From Panaeolus papilionaceus (taxonomy: Eukaryota; Basidiomycota; Agaricomycetes; Agaricales): a stretch of 64,000 nt of DNA. Position numbers and translations under genes: made by a program. This document shows, piece after piece, positions 1-10,040 of the stretch. The notes below the pieces were generated by a model that searched no databases, was not told where the DNA came from, and worked only from the letters and a program-made list of their open reading frames with translations. The stretch spans positions 682,001 through 746,000 of the forward strand of contig JADNRZ010000021.1 of assembly GCA_015501605.1 (NCBI GenBank), written 5' to 3'. How positions within the stretch are numbered: position 1 is the stretch's first letter; the number at the start of each line of letters is the position of its first letter.

Positions 1-2767
1 GGTGCATAGTGTCCATGTACACCTTGGAGAAGATAGGAGCAGGGGAAGCGACTGTAGGGGGAAGAAGAACCTGACGATGCTGTCGTTTTTGGCACAGGTC
101 GCAAGTTTTAATGAAATAAGCAATGTCGGCGGCCATAGCGGGCCACCAATAACGAGTAGAAATTAAAGTCCTTGTTGCAAAGAAACCATGATGACCAAGA
201 TCATCATGGGCTGAAGTCAAAATAAAGAAGCGTCGGGGTGAGGGAACCACAAGCTTGTGTTCACCACGCACATCCTTACGCCATAACCGATCTCCAGAAA
301 TGAAAAACTCGGTGCAATAACGAATAAAAGTAGGCATATCACCCTTCTCAACGCCTTCCGGACGCTCGAGAGGGTGTTCCAAGAAATAACGGACCAAAAT
401 TAAACGAGCATCGGCTTTACGAGCGCTCTCTGAACGAGGGATTAAAGAATAAGAATCGGACTCAGCATCAGCAGGTGCTGAATCGTCAGGAATTGGGGAA
501 GGCGAACGTGAAGGATTTGAATGTGAATTAAAATGAACAGAATTAGACTCAGCAACATAAACCGAAACCGGCGGCTGTTCGATAGTCTCAACGAATGGTG
601 AATTAATAAAATGCATAAAGCCGTGCATTTGGTCAACCCAGTCTTCGAATGAATCGTCAACTGGCTCCTCTTTGTCTCCTGGTTGAGGAGGACGTCGAGA
701 TAGACCATCTGGACCGTGATGGGTACCAGGAACATGAACAAGTTGGAAATGAAACAAAAGAATCGTAACAATCCAGCGATTCATGGATGCAGAAGGAGCA
801 AGATCAGGATTTGATAACATACCTTTGATATATTTTGCATCTACCTCAACGATGAGGTTTCGGAGTCCGATGAGATACACCTTGAGGGACTTGAGAGCAC
901 GATAGAGACCGTACAACTCAAGTTTGGGCTGTGAAAAGCGAGCCTCGCGCTCGTTAAGGGTAATGGAACCAAAACGGGAGTAATATCGACGCTTGGGCTC
1001 ATTGGCATCGCACTGAGCCAACAAGTAACCAACTGCAATGTATGAGGTATCAACTGATAGGATAATCGGAGGTGCGTCCACTGAGTAGTCAAGTGGACGC
1101 AGTGCAGGCGACTCCAAGAGCGCACGCTTCAGATCTTCCTGAGCAGCTCTCTGCTCAGGGCCAAAAACAAAAGGTGCATCCTTACGCATCAACTTGTTCA
1201 AATGATGCGCTCGGTGAGCAAAGTTTCGAATGAAAATACGGCAGATGCCAATCGTGCCAAGAAAAGCTCGAAGCTCAGTAAGTGAATAACAAGGTCCCCA
1301 GTTGACAATCTTGTCAACTCGGGACGGGTCAGGAATGCGACCATTAGGTGTGCATAAGTGACCAAGAACCATAAAACATAAAGCAAATAGAACAGACTTT
1401 GAACCGGAGAATGTACCACCAGCGTACTTCATGCGCTGAATAACACGATTAAGATTGATAAAATGCTCCCAAACGAAGCGTCGAATCCCAGGATTACGGG
1501 GAATCGTTTCAAACGAACCATCCTTGAGACGGTAATAAGAAATCGGACCCTTCACTGGTACGTCATCAATGTAAGGTACAGTGATGTGCGGGATCTCGGG
1601 TTGAAGAATAAAAGTAATATCATCATGAAAAATGGGAACGGAATTCGTCCACCCCATAGGGAGCTTGGTGAGACGAAGGGGACCCAGAGGGGTCTGGAAA
1701 GTGGTAAGATCTCGAGACGAGGGTGCAAGTGCACGCTCGTCATAACCAACAAAAAGATCAAGTATCACACCACAGGAGCGCCCAGCAAACTGCTCAGCGA
1801 CTTCCTCAGTGAAAGGGGGAACTCCAGAGTGTTGAATAGTGACCGCATTTAACGGTTCAAGAGATTGAACAATGCGAAGGGACGTACCATCTTTCTTGAC
1901 GACGATAAACCATTGGCCTCGGTAGGCTGCATTTGATGCTTCGAATACTTTTGAATCAACCTTTCGCTTAAGGAGCAAGAAGACTTGATCTCGAAGTGCA
2001 TGGGGAATGGGAATGACGCGCTGTACCCATGGCTTATGAGGAACCGTGGCGATCTCAATAGGAGGAAAGAACTTCTCCTTAAGATGACCACGTTCGTCCT
2101 CTGTCCAAGCGAATGCTTCATTGTGAGTAGACATAATGAAGTCAAGGAGCTTAAGCTCCTCTAAATTAAGATCTGAATGCCGCAGGTGAAATTCCTGGCG
2201 ACGTTCGAAGGTATAACGCCCAGTGGGCTCGAAACTCGGAGGGGTGGTAGGCAAGGTAGGTAAATCCTCGAGAGGATCACCATCAAACTGACGAACGATT
2301 CGAAATCGCTCGGGAAGCTCAGTTACCACAGGACGAACCTTTTTAGCAACTGGCTTATACTTCTTCTTCGAAGCAACAAAACCGGGAAATGAATCGGGAG
2401 GGGAAGGGGAATTAAATGGTACATTTGAAAAGGCATCCTCATGAGCATGATTACTCGGAGGAGAAGTGAAAGTTGGGTATGAAGAATGAACAGATGAATC
2501 AGAGGCAGGATTAAATACAGAAGATGAGACGAAATCGAAGGTTGATGGATTGAGCTCAGTGCTGGTAATATAATGACCAGCACCAGCTTCTGCAAATGAA
2601 TCGAATGACGAGAAGGAAACCTCATCATTGACTAAGTCCAAGTCCAAAGTGATACAAGGGAATGAAGAATCAATTGGTGAAACAAATGAAGAATAAATAA
2701 GCGAGGCCGATGGATTATGCGAATCATCATCGACCTTTATCTGCGAAAACCCAAACCCATACCACGT
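1..2767 (-). CDS. pol: Gypsy-1 Pol: reverse transcriptase, RNase H, integrase zinc domain (partial)
   Basis: The frame is open on the minus strand from an upstream TAG at 2768-2770 to the window edge and lies in the -1 frame relative to gag-pro. Visible parts are a Ser/Pro-rich N-terminal linker (about 2740-2250); RT with the first catalytic aspartate in LDLFVGYD (about 1770) and the YIDD active site at about 1573; RNase H beginning SVDTSY with the end motif HHGPDGLSRR (about 720); and an integrase zinc domain with HDDLGHH and CDLCQKR (about 210-100). The integrase DDE core is beyond base 1. Translation probably depends on a -1 frameshift near 2750. No internal stop was seen, but I checked the motifs rather than every codon. 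Confidence 0.88.
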
Positions 2768-4912
2768 CTATGGGTAGGAATGGTGACTGAATTGTCAGAG
2801 TCATTAGGGTCACGAATGGTAACCGTTTGCTCTTCGTTTTCGAAGTTCTCAACAATTGAGCGGGCAAGGGCGTCAAATGGACGGCCCAAAAGAATGTCAT
2901 AAGCCGCATTGCGGACTATATGAACCTGAAGATAAAGCACAACTGAATCACCAAAGCAAAAAGGTACATTACGAGCCAATCCCAATGATGGATTGATCTC
3001 ACCGTTTCCTGACTGGATGTTAATCCGATGCTTGTGGTCAAATGCGAGTCCCAGCTTGTGGCAAACGTCCTGAGACATTGCCACAATCTGGCAACCAGGA
3101 TCGAGAATCGATTCCACATAAAGACGGTCGTTAACCAGGGGTACGAGAGTCCTAAGAGAACAACTCTCGACACCCACAACACCAATGTTCACTTCCGTAA
3201 GAGGCAAACTTGGGTCGAAGTCACAAGATGAAGAATCAAGGGTGGGAGGATAGGGAAGATAATGTTCGAGGGTCTCATCTGAATCCAAATAACTACTTAC
3301 CTCTTCGAGAACCTGAGCGAAAGCGGGGTCAACAGGAGCAGAGGTATCCTTGGTAGGGACACGCTTCGTTGAAACCAAGTCTCGAGTGCCTGAACGAAGC
3401 TCGGGAGCCAGCGAAAGAAGTTCGCCTACCGTCATGGATATGTTAGTATCCATGAGACGAGCCTGTACCTTACCCACAACCTCAGCATTGTACACTGGCG
3501 GTAAGGTTTTGTAAGCAGGGTCAGGCTTCTTCAACGAGGAATTAGCTGGCTTAGCCGGCGCTCCATAATTGCGCACTCCTGGTGGGGCATAAGCTGCGTC
3601 TTTCGCGTTTCTGAAGGGATGTTCAGGTGCTGGAGCTGATGTCGCAGGTGTAGACTGGGTAACTGGTACCGGTGCCTCTGGTGGAGCTGGAGTTGATGTC
3701 GGAGAACTGTTCTTCGGCACTTGCTGGCGCTGAGATCGTGTCTTGACCTGGAAAGCCTGGCGAACTCCAGCGTTGAACAACTGCGCTTCCATTGCCACAA
3801 TGCGATCCTCGAGCGACAACAAGGTATTTCTAGAAGGTAAGGACGATGTGTTGAAGTTGGGGACGGCTGTCTTATGCTCAGAGATGTCCTCAACAGGTAC
3901 AATCTCATGTAACATAGACCCAGCTGCAACCTGATTAGGGTTACGACGGTGCCATTCCTCCATACGATCTCGGAGTGTGGGACCAGTGATGATTCGAGGG
4001 ACTAACGCACCTGAGGGGAGGACTAATTTTCCATCCGTGTCAAACTTGGCCTTGCCCTGAGTGACATATTCCTTAGCAGTAGCACAATCTCGTATAAAAT
4101 GAGCTGTGGATCCGCAGAACATGCAGCCATCTGAAGAACGTTTAGTAGACTGAGAAGAATTTGAAGGCTTAGCTTGAATCGCCGAGACGATTGTCTGGGC
4201 AAATTTTGAAAGAATAGTATCAAGTTGCTCCATCTTAACGAACTCGGAAGTACTGGGTGGTGGCGTAGGTGTAGGCGATGGTAGAGTTATTGGTATGATA
4301 CCTGGAATGTTAGCCGATGTATTAAAAGAAGAACCAGCCGTGGATCCTTGGAGAACCCAGCGCGCGGCGGCATACAGCTGTTCTGACGAGTAAGGAAGAG
4401 AGGGATGGTGATTGGGCAACTGGATCTGCAACCTATGCATGATCCTATCAACAATAGCGTCGCTGAATACCTGAATATAGGCACGACACTGCTCGGTTGG
4501 CTCAAAAACCCTGGTCCACAAGGTACTTCGAAATTCCACTGAACTGTAAATGGTAATCAGTCAGGTCATTAAGCGAGCGTATACCTTTAATTTTCCTCTC
4601 TCCTACGAGCCCATAGAGGTCGCCAATGGTATAGCGATTCGAAGTCTGATTGTAGATGTCGAATAAAGTCTTCTTGAAGTCATCGTACTTCTTGGTGGCG
4701 TCCGAGAAGTCAGGGATAGCTTCCCATGAGTCAGACAAGGACGAATCGAGGTACTGGGTAGTGTACTGCTTTTTCTGTGCCTCGTTGGTGATCGAGTGGC
4801 GGATGAATAGCGTTTCGAGTTGGGAGAAATAACGACGGAGGTCTGAGGGGTGGTGACGATCGAAGGTGGGAGCGCCACGCTCACCACGAAGTGGCATACC
4901 GGTCGTAGCCAT
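2737..4912 (-). CDS. gag: Gypsy-1 Gag-protease polyprotein, broken by a +1 frame change in capsid
   Basis: The start is placed at ATG 4912 (MATTGMPLRGERGAPTF) because it aligns with the start of the nested Gypsy gag at 36248. The capsid-like region runs to a TGA at 4502-4504. The homologous frame resumes one base on (FEPTEQCRAY) and continues to TAA 2737-2739. Downstream are a CCHC zinc knuckle (CMFCGSTAHFIRDC), a Pro/Ser/Thr linker and a retroviral-type aspartic protease. Its active site reads ILDPGCQIVAMS, with Asp-Pro-Gly in place of Asp-Ser/Thr-Gly, followed by DILLGRPF. The frame above 4912 also stays open towards the primer site but has no ATG. The break lies in a run of five T, so it is either an indel or a recoding site. 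Confidence 0.85.
2739..2767 (-). promoter_or_regulatory. Candidate -1 ribosomal frameshift window between gag-pro and pol
   Basis: The pol frame opens after a TAG at 2768-2770 and gag-pro closes at TAA 2737-2739, so the two frames overlap by only about 29 nt. Inside this overlap the zero frame reads ATG GGT TTG GGT TTT CGC AGA TAA. That gives two adjacent X-XXY-YYZ heptamers, G GGT TTG and G GGT TTT (2752-2746), and a -1 slip at either leads straight into pol. The shape is seen directly; that it is used is inference. Confidence 0.6.
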
Positions 4913-5340
4913 GACTGGTAGTGGAATGGAGGGATGGGACGACAAAGGATTACGAGCCAAAGTGATGAGAGGCAATAGAGGGGAAGGGGGACGAGAATGG
5001 GGAAGAGGAATGGAATAGGGATCACGAGAAGGGTCTGAAGTTGACCAACGATTGAGCTGGTCAAGTAACTCGAGGGACGTAACTGCTGGAGGTGGTGTAA
5101 CAGGTGTAGGAGGTGGACTGGATAGCGGCGATGATTCGTTGGATACAGGTAGCGAGGTTGACTGGGGAACGAGGATATTGCTAACTAATGTTTCTTCTGA
5201 GAGGGTAGGCGATGACGGCGACGATTCTGAGTGAACTGGGAACGCCCCAACAAGCTGGAGACGTGTGTGACTGCGAAGACGACGAGGAATGATGACGATA
5301 TATGAAAATACGGGACGGTGGAAGGCTTTGTAGAAGGAAA

Positions 5341-5359
5341 CCCCTCGCGGTGGGCTCCA
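5341..5359 (-). other. Gypsy-1 primer-binding site
   Basis: On the minus strand the sequence three bases after the LTR end reads TGGAGCCCACCGCGAGGGG, starting with TGG as expected for pairing with a tRNA 3' CCA end. The same 19 bases occur at 36356-36374 next to the nested Gypsy LTR, so both elements belong to one primer group. I did not assign the tRNA. Confidence 0.8.
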
Positions 5360-5362
5360 ATT

Positions 5363-6042
5363 TGATGTGCGCGCGACGCTCTCAAGTGTGAAAACAAAAC
5401 ACCTGATGACCGGCGTGAGGTCAACGTCGCAGAGGGCGCTCTGAGGGTGCGGGTTGGTGTTTCCGTGGTTGACAGAGCCTTCGTGAAGATAGAATAAACG
5501 ACAATTGAAGCCAGCGACGCTTCCTAGACTGAGACGAGAACTAATACTAAGATTCGAAATGTGGGCAAAAGTAAGCTGCTTGAATTTACGAAGCCTGCTG
5601 AATTAAGTACAAAATTGAAATGAACTAAACTACTGACTACGGGGGGTTCGAAACGAAACAAGAAAGCGCCAAAGCGCATAAGAAAGGGTTCTAAACAAAG
5701 GGAATGACTCGAAATGGGTGAAAAGAGGGGGTGAAGTGAGGGGAGAGGGAAGTTGAATGACGAAAAGAGGCTAAAGGTTGAATTAAATGATGAAATAAAT
5801 GGGATTTTAAAGTCCGTTTGCATTGTGGGATGTGCTGTTGCGAGGTGCGGCGTCGGTTTGTTCCATTTTATGTTGTGGCGGCTGATAGGGATGATACAGA
5901 GCGACGTTCTTAGTGATAAGAGCGCGCCTTGGGTGGGGAATAAACCGTGGGTAAGTGTTGAGGCTGTGCAACGCGCGTGCGTGCGTGTTGGTAAATCCGA
6001 AAATGAAGCGATTACGGGTGTAGGTGAGCGCGCTGCTCATCA
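5363..6042 (-). repeat. Gypsy-1 5' LTR (680 bp)
   Basis: In plus reading the LTR begins TGATGTGCGCG next to the primer site and ends GCTGCTCATCA at 6042, giving TG...CA ends. A diverged copy of nearly the same length lies reversed at 55444-56137 as a solo LTR, which fixes both borders. The nested Gypsy LTRs share only the terminal bases. Confidence 0.88.
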
Positions 6043-7159
6043 CCACTTGGATCTCCGTGTCATGTTACTGGTTCTATCAGTCTGGTGTATTCCGCTCGTC
6101 CGAGAGCTTATCATCCCCACTCCTTTGCTTTTCCATCCAGTTTTACTCGCGCGATTTTTTGCTACGATTGCTAGCTTGTATCGGTATGTGATCGTGCCTA
6201 CCATGTCGCCACCGCTCTTACAATCCGCTCATATCAGCTATCTGTGGTGTGCCCTCAAGGAATCCCACCGCTAATATGTGCTCCAATTGCGTCTTGGACT
6301 TCTTGACCTCGTCCTGGTGTGTGGTCTTATTCCATCTTTATCTACTAACGATAAACTCATTCCTCCCCTCCCCTTCCCTTCCCTTCTCATCTCATCACCC
6401 TCAACGGCGCCTTCGCCCCAACATTGATGCTCACAAACTTTGACCATCCAAATTTTTTCCATAAACTCGACTCTTTATACATTCTCCTGCGCATACAGAC
6501 AGGCCGTGATCCTGATTCCCCCCTTGCTCGTGTTTTCTTAGAGCTGGGAACATGGTTGAAGTAAAGGTAGGTCCTTTTCCAATGTGCATTACGCCGATCT
6601 CAAGTCGCTAATTATGCTCATCCAGGAAACTCCTCGTTTCCGACCATTAAGATCCCGCATACCTTTTCAATCGTCTATGAGGCTATTCACGACAATAGAT
6701 GGAATTAGTCCTGGATTCCGGTACGTATGCCTCAATATATCGACGAAAAAATAAATATACTCATGGTTAGACGTGATCATAGGGTATCGGACGCGCACCT
6801 CAACGCGCTTCGCCAAGTCCTGCGAATTGAGAGAAGTTGTCCATATATGCGCGATTGGAGGGTGAATTGGCGATATTGAGGAATGCAACGAGGGAATGCA
6901 CATTCGGTTAGTAGCTCAAGTCTTTTTTATGGAGTGCTGATTGATCCATTGCTGAACCTTCACAAGCTTCTCCTCGCACAATGTCGCACTATGTTGAATT
7001 ACCCATCGCGCTCTACTCCGTGCTCAAACGCGCTCTCAAATCCTCTTCCGTTCCGTGATGCGTGTTCGTCATTCGTCCTATACCTGCAGCTCCAATCTTC
7101 CCAACCTGCTACGTACAGTTCCCCCCCGTCAGTCACGTTAACATCCGACATATTCAACC

Positions 7160-7431
7160 TGCGAAAGCGGACCGACGCTACGCGCGGCATTCACCGAGGC
7201 CTTACTGTCCGCATCCTGGCACCTTCTGCTCTCATCTCTGCGGCAGTGGATATCCTTTCCACCCGTATACTCAGACAAAGAACCAGAGTCCAGACGAAGC
7301 TAAGTAAGGGCACGTGCACACGACACAGGAAGAACGTGGGGACAACGAAAATCACATGGCAAACATTTGCGGTATTTCTTGGCGCAATTTCAGCAGGGGA
7401 CAAAACCCGAAGCCTTAAAGGCCTCGGAATC
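7160..7431 (-). repeat. Dispersed repeat with a palindromic end, inserted in module M1
   Basis: Compared with M2, where the sequence runs from ATATTCAACC directly into ACGCCATGCTTGC, M1 has about 270 extra bases. On the minus strand the insert begins GATTCCGAGGCCTTTAAGGC, a near-perfect palindrome, and ends with CCGCGCG(T)AGCGTCGGTCC. A related insert with the same two ends lies in an intron of GTPase G2 (22580-22947). No coding capacity was seen. Confidence 0.6.
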
Positions 7432-8156
7432 ACGCCCTACTTGCTCTCCTCCAATTCTATCGCTCTACCTCTCACTTCATTGTTCAACCCTCCTCCCACA
7501 GTTCGTTCACAACTATACTATGCAGGGGCGAACTCTGCGCATCCCACGTCTAGTAGGGAATGTGCGAAGGGTGACGATGAATGGCTAGATCCCGTGCTCG
7601 GTAAGTTTTCTAAACATATCCTTGTACACTGTCTCGTTATCATGCGCTGACGACACATCCCTTTCCCCAGCTTCGCCATCTCGCATCCTCTTGTCTTTCA
7701 CCTGTGGAGCGCTTGAGAGTGCAACCTCTGCCTTGCGGATTGGCGCCATCTGGTTCATAGGTGGGTTTCCCCCTTACGCGTTGTTTTCCTTGGTGATGAC
7801 AATGTTCACGGTTGCTTTCATTCCTTTCAGGCTTCTCTCCGCCATTATACACGTTACTCCTTGGTACCCTCACCCATTCTCACCGATGGCACTCACCAAA
7901 GCGACGAATCTACGCAACCTAGCTCCAACGCGGTACGTAGAAGGAGACTTTCAAGAAGGATGACCAATTTTGAACAATGGAGCGACGGACACGGGTTCCG
8001 TAGTGTTTAGTACATAGCAGTAACGTTAGCGAGCGCAAGGCAAGGATAATATATACTGTTGTATGATGAATCCAATGCATTCCGCTTTGAAACGCGATCG
8101 TGAAGAAGTCCGAACGTCGAAAATGAGAACTACAGAGACGAGAGGGAAAAATGTCG

Positions 8157-8170
8157 GATTTGATCAAATC
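8157..8170. promoter_or_regulatory. Conserved 14-bp palindrome upstream of the GTPase gene
   Basis: The sequence GATTTGATCAAATC is its own reverse complement. It lies about 165 bp upstream of the G1 start and recurs upstream of G2 (about 21836) and G3 (about 55370). The M2 copy, which has no GTPase behind it, has two extra T bases (about 17115). It could be a regulatory site for the family, but it may be conserved simply because the whole flank was duplicated. Confidence 0.35.
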
Positions 8171-8315
8171 TGATCTATTTCTGTCATTGACACCGTCCTC
8201 GTCCCATGACTGATTAACAGGTGGAATGCATGAGGTAATCAGATTCTGCGAAGACAGGCACAGCTGCCCATCGTTTGTTTCTCCCTCCCATCATCTCGCG
8301 CACTTCGCCGCTTGA

Positions 8316-8392
8316 TACCAAATTTCGTATCACAATGGCCACTACTTTCTCCATTTTCCCTACCAAATTTCGTATCACAATGGCCACTACTT
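8316..8392 (+). repeat. 45-bp direct duplication containing the GTPase start codon
   Basis: The sequence from TACCAAATTTCG through ATGGCCACTACTT occurs at 8316 and again at 8361, a period of 45 bases. Both ATGs (8335 and 8380) are therefore in the same frame, and use of the first adds 15 residues. G2 and G3 have a single copy. Confidence 0.85.
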
Positions 8393-10040
8393 CGAAGATG
8401 GAATACAAGAAGATCAAAGTCACTGGGGCTGTTTCTGTTGAGCAAGTAGACAGGTCATCTGCTGGTTACAAAGTGCTGTCAGTCAATGAGTGCAGACAAG
8501 ATTCCACTGTGGCTCGACTAATGTTCTATCCCCAGAATAATGGGTCCGACGGGGGCGGGAAAGAACTCCGTGCGTGTTTGACATTTAGTACTGTACACCA
8601 AATATTATACTCTAGATTTTGACTCGCTCTATTTCATTCTTCATGTCTAGTTTATCGAGGCCCTTGGCCTCAAGGGCTTCTCGAAGATATCCAGTAACGG
8701 TCTGGATGGATACACCCAGGCTGTATCCACTTACAAATTGATCAATGTCACTGATAGTGATGGCGATCCCATTTATCTCATGGACTCGCCTGGCTTCGCC
8801 AACACCAAAATATCGGAGCTGGCCATTGTCACCATGTTACAGAAATGGATGAAAGACAATGATGCGTGAGTCCAGGTTCATCTACTCACTATTCTGTTGC
8901 ATGGGTTTTGTTGATTTCTATTTATATTGTGAATGAGATGCTGAATTTATTAGTGTATTTTCTCGCATTTTCTACTTAACACCAATTACGAGCACTCGTA
9001 TGCCTGGCAGCCACTGGCAGGTGCTGAAGACATTCAATGCCCTCACTGGTGTCAAAACTGCAAAAAATGTAACAATAGTAACAACAATGTGGGACAATAT
9101 AGTGGGTGAGCAAGGGGCAAAACGGGCAGAGGCAAATTATCAGCAGCTTCAGAATGTTATATGGAAGGTTTTCCATTTCTCATATATCTCTTCTCAATAA
9201 GGAGCTCACGTATCTATTTAGAGTTTTATTCAAGAAGGTGCTCATATAACCCAATTCCACAACACACGGAAATCAGCATTGTCAATCTTAGATGCAGCTT
9301 TTGCCTCACTCACCATGAAATATTTTTCCATTGAAGATCATAAAGAAATCATCAAAGGAACTCCATTTGAAGGCAACCTTGTCACAGACCTCCAAGATCG
9401 AATCCAGAACCTCAAATCACACATCCCCACCCTCCAAGATGAGCTCACTCATGCCAAAGCACAGGGTGATGACCTGCTTCTCTCAACTCTTTGCCCAAGG
9501 ATTCAAGAAGCTGAAGAGCACCTTGCTCGATTCCAAAAGGAGCTTGATGATTTGGGACTCCTGCCTCCTGTCCCTCTCACTCCTCTTGCCACCCCTCCCC
9601 CTGATTCTGAACCTCATGGTACCACTCTGCAAGCCAATGATGCAACAGATATTCAGCAATCTGAAAATCCAGTTTTCTTACCACCCCAGGACCCTGAACC
9701 AGCAGTACATGGTCAACTGGCAGTCAAGGTAAATATCACACTCTCATCATTAATGACCTGTCTCTCACTTCCTCCTCTTGTCACCCAGATCAAAGCTGTC
9801 CCTGATGTGCCTCCAATCTCTGAAGTTGTCACTTTATCCATTCCTCCTTCTGATTTGCAGCAACATACCCCACCAACTCAGAAGATGGCAACTCCTGGCA
9901 TCTCTCGATCCATTGAGGATGATGTCCGAGCTGAGGCACAACAACCTACCCCAGTGCAGCATGCTCCTGGGCGATTTGCTTGCATTATGCAGTTGATGAA
10001 GTGTTGGGGTGATGCTGTTGGTGAGCGTCATGATGCATGA
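8335..10040 (+). CDS. P-loop GTPase G1 (AIG1/septin-like TRAFAC type) with C-terminal coiled coil
   Basis: Six exons fit GT-AG rules and stay open: 8335-8477, 8536-8569, 8651-8865, 8954-9167, 9222-9728 and 9789-10040, giving 454 residues. Exon 2 encodes the P-loop as GPTGAGKNS; exon 3 has the switch-like DSPGFANTK; exon 4 has VTTMWDN, matching the TTMW(D/G) signature of AIG1-type GTPases; exon 5 is a charged heptad-rich helix (about residues 215-320) followed by a Pro/Gln-rich tail. Compared with G2 and G3, the magnesium-binding Ser of the P-loop is Asn (AAC for AGC) and DSPGFAD is DSPGFAN, so nucleotide binding may be weakened. The fourth intron boundary set is conserved to the base in G3 and G4. 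Family assignment is from motifs only. Confidence 0.82.

Larger units (their letters stand above)
1..6042 (-). mobile_element. Ty3/Gypsy LTR retrotransposon (Gypsy-1), 5' part, runs off left edge
   Basis: Read on the minus strand the order is LTR (6042-5363), primer-binding site, leader, gag, protease, RT, RNase H and the zinc-binding start of integrase, which is the Ty3/Gypsy order. The rest of integrase and the 3' LTR lie left of base 1. The element sits just upstream of module M1: the paralogous modules M2 and M4 continue through this point (compare 15353 and 57935), so the LTR end at 6042 is an insertion junction. The left target duplication is outside the window. Gag has a one-base frame break at 4504, so this copy may be inactive, although pol looks open to the edge. 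Confidence 0.93.
6043..8205 (+). other. Module M1: unrecognised multi-exon-like sequence, copy 1 of 4
   Basis: This block recurs at 14831-17240, 20160-21900 and, reversed, at 55330-58380. It contains short stretches that look like exons separated by GT-AG introns. One gives a frame with LTNFDHPNFFHKLDSLY (about 6430-6480, compare FTDFDHPESFHQLDALY in M4); another gives FPTIKIPHTFSIVYEAIH (about 6630-6690). In this copy the second stretch meets a TAG and frames are broken, so it is probably a pseudogene. It also carries an inserted repeat at 7160-7431. It always ends just before the 5' flank of a GTPase gene. I do not recognise the protein. Confidence 0.5.
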
